Part shown: positions 55,738 through 64,000 of the stretch, piece after piece | How positions within the stretch are numbered: position 1 is the stretch's first letter | Layout: every line of letters starts with the position of its first letter | DNA from: Tretioscincus oriximinensis | Taxonomy: Eukaryota; Chordata; Lepidosauria; Squamata; Gymnophthalmidae | Direction of reading: 5' to 3' | DNA: 64,000 nt | Assembly: GCA_022410635.1 (NCBI GenBank) | Contig: JAJVDF010000017.1 | Location: 3,570,358 to 3,634,357, forward strand | The notes under the pieces: generated by a model | Seen by the model: the letters and a program-made list of their open reading frames with translations, nothing else | The model's database searches: none | What the model was told of the DNA's origin: nothing | Made by a program: the position numbers and the translations under genes

Positions 55738-55870
55738 TTGCACGGTGGTAAGAACAATGGCCTTTCAACAGAGGTCGACGTTCAAGACCTATGTGTCTAC
55801 TGTGGAGAGAATTGAGCTCCCTCTACTGGCTTTAACTTCAGCCAACCTAGCATTTGCAAACAGATTAATA
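55738..55870 (+). mobile_element. tRNA-derived SINE head, Sauria-SINE-like, old
   Basis: GGTGGTAAGAACAATGGCCT, then GTCGACGTTCAAGACC (B-box-like), then GAGCTCCCTCTACTGGC and CAGCCAACCTAGCATTTGC: the head and mid-body order of Sauria SINEs, including the GCCAACCTAGCA block. The tail is missing. Confidence 0.6.
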
Positions 55871-57069
55871 CTTTTTACCACTATTACTTGGATAACCCTG
55901 AATTGTCTGGTCTGCTTTATTTCAAAATATCCATGCTTCATCCAGAATAGCACAGCAAAGCAGAATAAATAACATCTGGATACAGTTTAAGAGCATCATT
56001 CAGGAACAAAGCACTCTTGTAGTATTTTTACTAGATGAACTTATGCATTTTATCACATCACATAGTAACACAATACCTTAAACCCAGGATATGGCTCCAA
56101 ATTTCAAGACTAGGCAATCAAATACTACTTCAAAATAATTATGGGTTTTTGACCCTGTCTGATTGCATTCCAAGAATTTTCCACTTATCAGGTTCTNCAA
56201 GATTGTTCCATTGTTCTTATTCCAAACTGATTGTATGTAGTATTGTGGTATGGGCACTGTGGTATGTGGTACTGAATGTGTTTTTCCCCATGAATTCATC
56301 CAGTCCTACAGCATTATTGGAATGCAACCAGTACATACCTTAAAACTAATTAATTTGATTTAGAAGTATCAGCAAAAAAGTTTCCTATACGACTTGAGAA
56401 CCAAACTCCTGTCTTTTACCTTATTAAGTAATATTTGCAATCATTAAAGTGATTTTCAAGTTTGTAACATTGACCTGAATTTGTTAGTTGGTACTCATCG
56501 ACTCCTTCTCAAAACATGGTAAAATTCTAAAAGAATACAGCTTTTTATGACTGCTAATTAGATAGATTTAGAACATTTTAAAGACAGGTGCTATAATGAG
56601 ATTTATGGGTTTGTTCTGTCACCTGGGAATGACCTCTTGAATTTTGCCTTATAACCCAGCACTGCTATTCATTTCAATAGGTAATCCTCCTTTCAAGTGA
56701 ACTATTTTGTACTTGTGAAGTTGCAATCAAAATGCTAGAAATAAACATGGAATCACAAAAATTAAGATACAAATCCTTGGCCATAAAAAAATTCATGGAA
56801 TTAAATTTATTAAATCACACTAATAAGAAACAATTCAATTATAGCCCTAATCATTTTGGAACAGAATGGAACCACATATGCCTACACCATTCAATAGTCA
56901 ACAGTCTTGCCAATGACAAGTTACTTTCATTTCAAGCGAATGTGAAAATCAAATGTAGGAATGGACAGAAAAAGCATAGATTGTAAAATCTATTGCCAAT
57001 ATTTTTTCTCTGTGATACTTGGTTAAATGAATTTTTGGGTCATAGGATTAAGTCTTTAATGTGAAGATA
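55871..57069. other. Unassigned AT-rich sequence
   Basis: ORFs at 56035-56343 and 56732-56986 have no domain. Confidence 0.4.
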
Positions 57070-57475
57070 TGGATTTATTTATTTATTTATATTTATACCC
57101 GTCCCATACCAGAAGGTCTCAGGGCGGCAAAAAACAAAAACAACAATACAAAATTCATATTAAAAACAGCATAATACAATATCTAAAAGTCAGAAGAGAA
57201 ACAACATTCCTTTAGCCATAGGTCAGGTTGAAGAAGTTCATCTTCAGAGATCTTCTAAAAGAATACAGTGATGATGACAGTCGCACCTTGAGGGGGAGAC
57301 TATTCCATAGACTGGGGGCAGCCACCGAGAAGGCCCTACCCCGGGTTCCCACTCCCCTAGCTGTAGAAAGGGATGGTACAACCAGGAGCCCCATACCGTA
57401 AGTATGTTGCATTTCATGTATTTCAAATGTCTTCAAAGCTTCCCTGAAGATTAGTCGGCATTGATTAAAGGAGTT
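57070..57475 (-). pseudogene. L2 LINE ORF2 C-terminus and 3' UTR
   Basis: The minus-strand frame at 57436-57212 reads GVGTRGRAFSVAAPSLWNSL, then PLKVR and SLYSFRRSLKMNFF. This is the conserved last part of the L2/CR1-group ORF2 protein. It runs into a 3' UTR with CCGCCCTGAGACCTTCTGGT (57127-57108) and a tail seen on the plus strand as TTTATTTATTTATATTTATA. The RT domain is missing (5' truncation). Open for 74 codons, so younger than the CR1 pieces. Confidence 0.85.
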
Positions 57476-59694
57476 TAGTGACTACTACCTTTTGCAAAAG
57501 TGATATGACAGATCACTAAATGAAATATAAAATTTTAATTTGTAACATTGCACAATTATGAAATATGTAACGGGGATAAAAGTGTATGAAAAACAAAATT
57601 ATTCTGTAAAACTATGCCCTAGAAAAATAACAGCAATGTAGAAGGAATACAATCTTGTTTCCCAAAGATTTTCCTCTCTTGCATTAACAGCATATTGACT
57701 ACTTTGCTTATTATATTTTGATACTAAAGAAATCTGAAGCTAATTTCAAATGAAAACTAAGTAACACATGAACATCTTTCACTTCCTATACTGTGAAAAT
57801 AGTGCCTGGAGATATTCAGAACACTTGGCCATGATGCAAAGGTTTTCATTATTTGTGACTGGCACACCCAGAATGACTTTCCAATCACAGAACCTTCAGT
57901 CCAAGAAAAGAAGACAGACTATGATTTCTAACTCCTTCCTGAATAGGATTTCAGTTCCAGATATTCTTTTTCTCTTTTACACACAAAAAAACAACAGCTG
58001 GATAAAAAATTCACTCTTCTTTGCCATTAGGCTAGCTTCCTACTCATGANCAATGTTTGTGCACAATGTCAGTACATCAACTCGCTCTCTCAATTTCATC
58101 TTTGTAGAGATAACACAATTTTTGTTTGTGCGTTTTTTGATGAATTTCTTGCTGGATTCAACCAAATTCAGTAAAGAATAAGTCAACAAGTAAAGATTTT
58201 TTTTTCCATCTTTTAGCTATTTGGTTTTACTTAAAACCATTTAACAGCCTGATTAAACACAGATCATATTACATATCTCTTAAATATGCTTAAGGAAAAA
58301 TATCAATTATAATTTATTTTACTGACTAGCATAGAATTTTTGCTATCCAAATTCAGTACTATTTAAAGTGTTTCAAGTTCATTGTAAGTGAGGCTCTTAA
58401 ACAGGAAACTGTAATATCTCCTTCATTCTATTTAACATTAAAATTTTCAAGTCATAGTAAATAAAACATTNAAATTGACTGTAGCTAAGTTGAGGTTCTG
58501 TAACACTTGCCATCCATTCACCCAATTAACTGCATCTTCCCAAGATAACAATTTGTATGAAATAAACTATTTTAAAATTATTTTCATGACAATCTAATTC
58601 ATGTATACAGAAGAATAAGCAACCCTGCTTTCATATCCTAATTACTTTAATATGTTACAATATCTTCATAAGATTTGCTTGAAGAATTGGATCACTGCAA
58701 ATTCCAGTACACCTAAAACCATTGCTAATTAGGATTCAGTTACTGTCATGCTTTTGCACATTCTGTCTTGTAGCAGTTTGTCAAATTTAGTGATAAAAAA
58801 TAATCAAGATGTTTTTAGAAAAATAGATTTGAAAGGCTATGCAAAAATATAAATTTTGCTAAATATTTTTAAAATGCACAAAAGGTAAATTGCTTCGCTT
58901 ATTTAAGTACGTACTTATTACCTATTAATTATTTTAAAAAGTGCAAATAATGGCCTCCTCATTTCAAGATTCATAGTATAAGACCATAAATCAAGGTTTT
59001 TGTCTTTGGCAAAATCCAAGTTTTATCACTCACAATTCTACTTTACAAATGACTTGAGTTAAAGGGCAGGATATAAAGTATAATTTGGAATGCGCATTAC
59101 ATTTCTATTTTCATCAACTTACAATCAAAGCATTTGGGCTGAGTTTCCGAGAACAGGCTTTGCCATCCTGATGGTTATATTATGTTAGGTACAGATATGG
59201 TTAGGAGTAACAGGATGTCATCTAAGTCACAAATGATTTAAATAAGGCCATTGAACATCTCAAGTTTTCCCATGATTCATACATGGGATGTGATAAAAAA
59301 GGTAACACAAATCCTTTATTGCCTTCACAAAGAAAGAAACAAGAGGCAAAAGCATAGCGTGGGGGTAGCCTGGAGCAGTTGTCCTGGGTGCATACTTCTT
59401 AGAGGCAGTTCTTGAGCTGGGTACACCAACTATTATGTCCCCCAGTGAATGTCAAAGTCTTAAAGACCTGCCTCACTTGAATATCAGTAGGTGAGTGGCC
59501 CAAGACTGCAAGGGAAGAAAATAAGAAAACATGTTTGGCAGTTGGGGAGAGCATTAGATGTGTGCCCCAATGGTGGATAGCAGGGTTAATGCATGGTTGC
59601 TCTAGGTGCAGGCAGCCTTGCTATGCCACTGAAAAGAGGTCACGGATANGATTATGCCACTGGAAAGACGTTGTGGAAAAATGGCAATATCTGT
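57476..59694. other. AT-rich unassigned sequence
   Basis: 59340-59690 has a moderately GC-richer part of unknown origin. No gene or repeat recognised elsewhere. Confidence 0.4.
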
Positions 59695-59800
59695 ACTTAA
59701 TATACTTATTTATTTATTTACATTTTTATACCGCCCTATACCTAAAAGTCTCAGGGCGGTTAACAATAAAAACACAGCATATTAAAAACAACCCCATCTA
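59695..59800 (-). mobile_element. L2 LINE 3' tail
   Basis: TATTTATTTATTTACATTTT, then ATACCGCCCTATACC, then AAAGTCTCAGGGCGGTTAAC, then AATAAAAACACAGCATATTA. Only the 3' UTR end is present, parallel to 57070. Confidence 0.75.
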
Positions 59801-61555
59801 AAAATTGGGGAAAGGACAATTGCAATAACATTTTGCACGGGNAAACAGAATTTTTCACTTATGTTTTACATACACATATCTAAAAGAACTCTGCAACTGC
59901 TCACTTATACGCATAAAGCCACATTTAACCAAGATTTAGAATATGTATTTAAACTGTCATACTGAAAAACTACTCACCTTTGTTCTTTTATTTTAACATG
60001 AATTAAAAAAAATATTGGCTCTGCAAACTGAGCCAAAGAAAAGTCTTTACTGAATTTAATCTATCATCAAATGATGAAAAAAATAACTGATCAAAACAAT
60101 GGGAAAGTGTGATAATAAACTACAGTATATATAATTCTTCCATACAGATATTAATTGTAAATTGTACAAGCTGTTTTTGCTGAGGATCTACCACATGGCT
60201 ACTAATAAAATCAACTTGATTTTATAGCCATACCCTTGTTCAACAAATTTTATCCACATGATTTCTTAGCACAAGGTTATTCACGTGCACGTAGAATATA
60301 TACATACATAAAATATGTACCCCTACATTCACATAGAGTTACTCTGAAAGTACATGGCTGGCCTTTTTTGCTCTTTTCTAGCCCATCTGCTTCTTAAAAA
60401 TATTGATGCAGCTATATTTCTCTCCGTATGGCATTAAGTAAAATACTACTCCAAACAATATTTGATAAACATTTAACTGTTTAACAATACTAAAACAGAC
60501 AGTTAATTATAGAAAAACATGTCAGGGCACATATGGCAGCAAGATAGATTATACACATCTGGATTACTTTTGGCAAGAAACACAGTTAAGTGTCTACAGC
60601 CAAATTTAGCAATCTGTCACTAACAATATGTACATTTATTTTGAAGATGTTAAGACCTTAAAGTAATTTTTTTATATATATTCCTTCGTCAGCTTTCCAG
60701 ATCTTCTTCAGAGAACAAACAGGTGACAAAACATATTGCTGAAATCGCCTGTGGCTGTATAAACAGAAAGAATTTCTGAACCTCTTGCAACAGACACAAC
60801 AGCATACATAATTTAAAAGCAATTCTAATCCTTCATTGATGTATGGTGAAACCCAGGATCAAAACATATTTTATGACTAGCAGAAATAATTCATGCAATA
60901 ATTGGAACATTTGTTTGGTTGTGAATACTGTATCAAGTAAAACAGATTGTCATCTGCTAACAATTATTACAAGGACGTTAAATGAAATTATGCAGTCTTC
61001 TATAGCTTTGAAAGAGGGCTCCAATTCCCTCAAATAGTGCATAATCCAAAATGGGAGTAAATTAGCTATTGACTTAGTATAAATGAGAAACCTGCCTATT
61101 CAACCACACTTCCACAGCCTGCCGCAANTCTGTACAAAAGGAAAAAGCAGATTAATATGGCTGTGTCCAGACNTCGCATAATTATTCCACTATTTTGTTC
61201 TGGAATATCCAAATATGGAAGGATGAATAAGCAACATCTAAATGCAGCATGTGGCTAGCAGTCCCTTTAGACCATTTTCTAGAACATAACAAGGCCAATA
61301 TGCTTTGTGAGTACCTTGGGGAAAACAAAATCTATGGAATTAAACCATATAAGAAAATCTCTAGCTAAGTTACCCTCACACACATCAAGGCAGTTGGATG
61401 ATGCACAAATAATCTCTATAGCAGCTCATAGCAGATTTAATATGGGACATTTAACATGGAAGAGATCGAATGACTTTCTATTAAATAATTCAAGTAAGGT
61501 CTGAATCTTCCTTATATTTCGATCTTATATCTAAATTAATAAAAGACGCCCGTAA
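59801..61555. other. Unassigned AT-rich sequence
   Basis: Nothing recognised. Confidence 0.4.
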
Positions 61556-61672
61556 ATTTCTTTTCTTTCTTTCCTCCCTTCACTCATCTCTTTCCCCTCT
61601 TTCTGTTCCCACTCCTCTTCCTTTCTCCTCCTCCTGCTCCTCCTCTTCCTTTCTTCTTCTCCCACATCTTTC
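61556..61672. repeat. Polypyrimidine tract
   Basis: About 115 bp of almost pure C and T, rich in TTTC and CTCCTC units. The Arg/Lys/Gly-rich ORF on the other strand (61584-61793) is a by-product. Confidence 0.85.
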
Positions 61673-64000
61673 GGCTGTTGAAGTTCCCTTCACTCATAGA
61701 GCTGAAGTTGCTTCCATACCAAGACAGCACAGTCAGACTGCGGTGTGCTTCCTGCATATTACCTCCTGGATTGGCTTTGCAAATGTCACTCACGATGGCT
61801 GTAGTTCAGGAAAAGAGCTCAAAAGTACTTTATCAGTGCTTTTATTGATACAGAAGTTCCAGAAAAGCAGCCTACTACAGCTATGTTAGAGAGGGACAGC
61901 TGGCATGCACCTCACTATTCACTCTACATAGCAACCTCNATTCACAACACTGGATCTGATTAGATGCTGTGTTTGACAGACAGTCCAGTCCATACAATTA
62001 GACCCTCAGGAAGTGAGGATGTTTGTGAATAGACACAACTACTTTTATTTATTTAGCGAACTGCAAAAATCCCCACCTAAGTGTGGGTGGAAAATGGCCC
62101 ATAACACCTGCTTAAACGCTAGTAAAGAAGGAAAAATCTCCTGAGCGAGTATTTGTAAAACGGGAGACAATAGATAGCAGCCTATAACTAAGTGCTTGTA
62201 AAGATGTTAACTCATAAAGAGGGAACTTGTAAAGTGGGTAAAGTTACCTGTGTAATTCCAGTCCTAAGTCTCATCAACAAGCAGTCATGATAAATGGATG
62301 TAACACACATGATAAAATATTTCTGACAATTTAAACTTCTACTGTTTGTTTTTATCCCTACAGTTGCTTTTGCTCATGAATCAAGCCCAAAGATGGTTAT
62401 GGTTAGTAAATAAATATCAAATTTGAGTACCACTTTTGAAAACCACAGCAATACATGCCAATAAATTCAACATGACAATCTAATAAAAGTAGTTTGGTTT
62501 AAATTTAATACTTGACATCCAGTGGAAAGAAATTAAGTTTAACTATATAATTGTTATACAATGTATTTACTACTGAAGAATAAAACTTCTAAAGAAAAAT
62601 GCACTTTGTAACATTGTAATTTTGATTGCTTGCGATTCATTAAAACTATGTTAAGATAAACTATAGTATAAAAATTATTGGTAGCTATAGAAAATTAGCA
62701 GGTANTAGAAGCACCATTCGTTCCAGTTCTCCAAACATTATTTGCATAATGTGGTGCTTTCCTGGAATACAACCAATGTGTTATACAAGAGATGACTGCA
62801 TTACTTTTCATCATACCTGTAAGAGTGACAACTGAATAACTTGCAGAGAGATTGGACCTGACACACATCTGTTAATATCTGTTACTTTAATGCAATGTTT
62901 GTACTGAATTTGGCCTTCAACTCAGTACAATTAAGTCCTGCCAGATGTAGAGAAAATTAAGTTCTCCCAGGCACTAGTGTGTCAAGTACTGAGCTGGTCA
63001 GCCAGCCTACTACTATGGCTTTTGTGACTGCAGCTTTTCTGGTAGAAGTACTTTCCAGGACTGGATCTAGAAACTGAATAGGAGCCTGCAGTATCTCTCT
63101 CAAATCCATTGTCAGACATTTTGGGCAGTTGTTTGTGGCAGTCTAATTGTCCCTAAAACATAAATACAAAATTAAACCTTGAATCAATTTAAAAACATGT
63201 GCTTGTTTTGTCACTTAGATGCTTCAATGAACAACAAAAAAGTAATTAGGGAGTATATTTTCATTTACACTAAGCCAGAAATATGTCGAGGCTAAGACAA
63301 ATCAATAACTATCAATGTCACATGCTTCCATCAGCCCATTTCTACTCTTAATCAATGTTTAACATAACTTCCAAAAAGAAAAGAAAACATGACAAAAAGT
63401 ATTTTTTTGTCCTTCAGAACTGAAGATGGAATAAAAGTATGTGTCAGAACAGCATCCCTGTCTCAGCCGCCGCAAAAATCTAAATTTTAATACAGCTTCA
63501 GAATTACAGAATACATCTGCAAAATGATGAGTTACTTTCCACAATATCTATGGTAAATATAGATTGATTTGTTCTATTGCTCTGGGTCTTTATGTTATAT
63601 GTCTTCAGAGAACCATCATGCTCTTTCTTTCGAGAGAGAAAAGGCCCAATTACTTTTCAAATATATTATACAAGAAATAACAATGGCTTGGGATAGAGCA
63701 TTTTTAAATTTGACAATGGTAGCTACATTTTGGCTTCTTCCAAACTGTGGTGAAATAAATTATGCTTATTTCTATGGCCTCAACTACTCTTTTTCACACT
63801 GTTCAGTCATGCTGCATCTTTTCCCCTCACAGACACATCTTCGCTCTCCCACTCGCTGTCTAGCCACCCTCTCATCAAAGCAAACAAAATGTTCACTGTA
63901 ACCTCACATTATTGCTCATTAGATCACTGATTAGTGAAGTGGAACCGCCTGAGGTTCCCAAATGAGAATACACATCAAAAAATAAAAATAAAAGCTTATT
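61673..64000. other. Unassigned AT-rich sequence
   Basis: No coding exon, RNA gene or repeat recognised. The ORF at 63569-63901 (110 codons) has no domain and starts in ordinary AT-rich sequence. Confidence 0.4.

Noticed and set aside
61525..61560. Helitron-like 5' end (ATTAATAAAAGACGCC)
   Set aside because: Weak similarity only. No 3' hairpin with CTRR end was found nearby.
1..64000. CRISPR arrays, bacterial operons or an endogenous virus
   Set aside because: No spaced short repeats, no dense coding and no retroviral gene blocks were seen. The repeat content is that of a vertebrate genome.

Overview
The window reads as non-coding DNA (intergenic or a very large intron) from a squamate reptile. 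It has no convincing exon, no complete host gene, no cellular RNA gene and no CRISPR. The squamate assignment is inference from the repeat mix: a BovB/RTE 3' end (about 35.5 kb), Sauria-SINE-like tRNA-derived SINEs, many CR1 3' ends, L2 tails, two unrelated L1 pieces, a Tc1-type transposase relic, hAT-like non-autonomous DNA elements, and a young Penelope-like element (PLE) family. Species cannot be named. Scattered single Ns and two N gaps (19379-20223 and 44873-44937) mark a draft assembly.

Layout. 0-10 kb: CR1 fragments on both strands, including the longest (6263-8246, minus, RT to 3' end), and a fold-back mini-PLE at 9.0 kb. 10-16 kb: AT-rich unique sequence, a SINE, a TIR-bounded element (13130-13749) and a 5'-truncated L1 with target-site duplication (14214-15806). 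19-21 kb: the longest PLE copy, encoding a reverse transcriptase on the minus strand and interrupted by the large gap. 21-33 kb: SINEs, a Tc1 relic, a second long CR1, a hAT-like element (30527-31497), an L1 C-terminal relic and a PLE 3' end. 33-44 kb: mostly unique AT-rich DNA with a BovB 3' end and a 93-bp PLE unit. 44-51 kb: SINE copies, a GC-rich hairpin tandem repeat beside a gap, and a structured CpG-rich insertion between 19-bp direct repeats (50238-50444). 51-64 kb: largely unique AT-rich DNA with a 126-bp PLE unit (52.8 kb), a perfect 40-bp-arm palindrome (53.8 kb) and L2 tails.

The main pattern is the PLE family. Five copies have 10-14 bp target-site duplications. They share a unit beginning GCATCTGAAGAAG, which carries a hammerhead-ribozyme-like core. 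In the two longer copies a TATAAATA box sits 32 nt upstream of that start. Two very short copies begin at or next to the same base, and a third (the fold-back) has its internal junction there. They therefore look like reverse-transcribed RNAs initiated at the internal promoter rather than random truncations. Three of the five also carry an inverted copy of the unit at their 5' end, giving fold-back structure.
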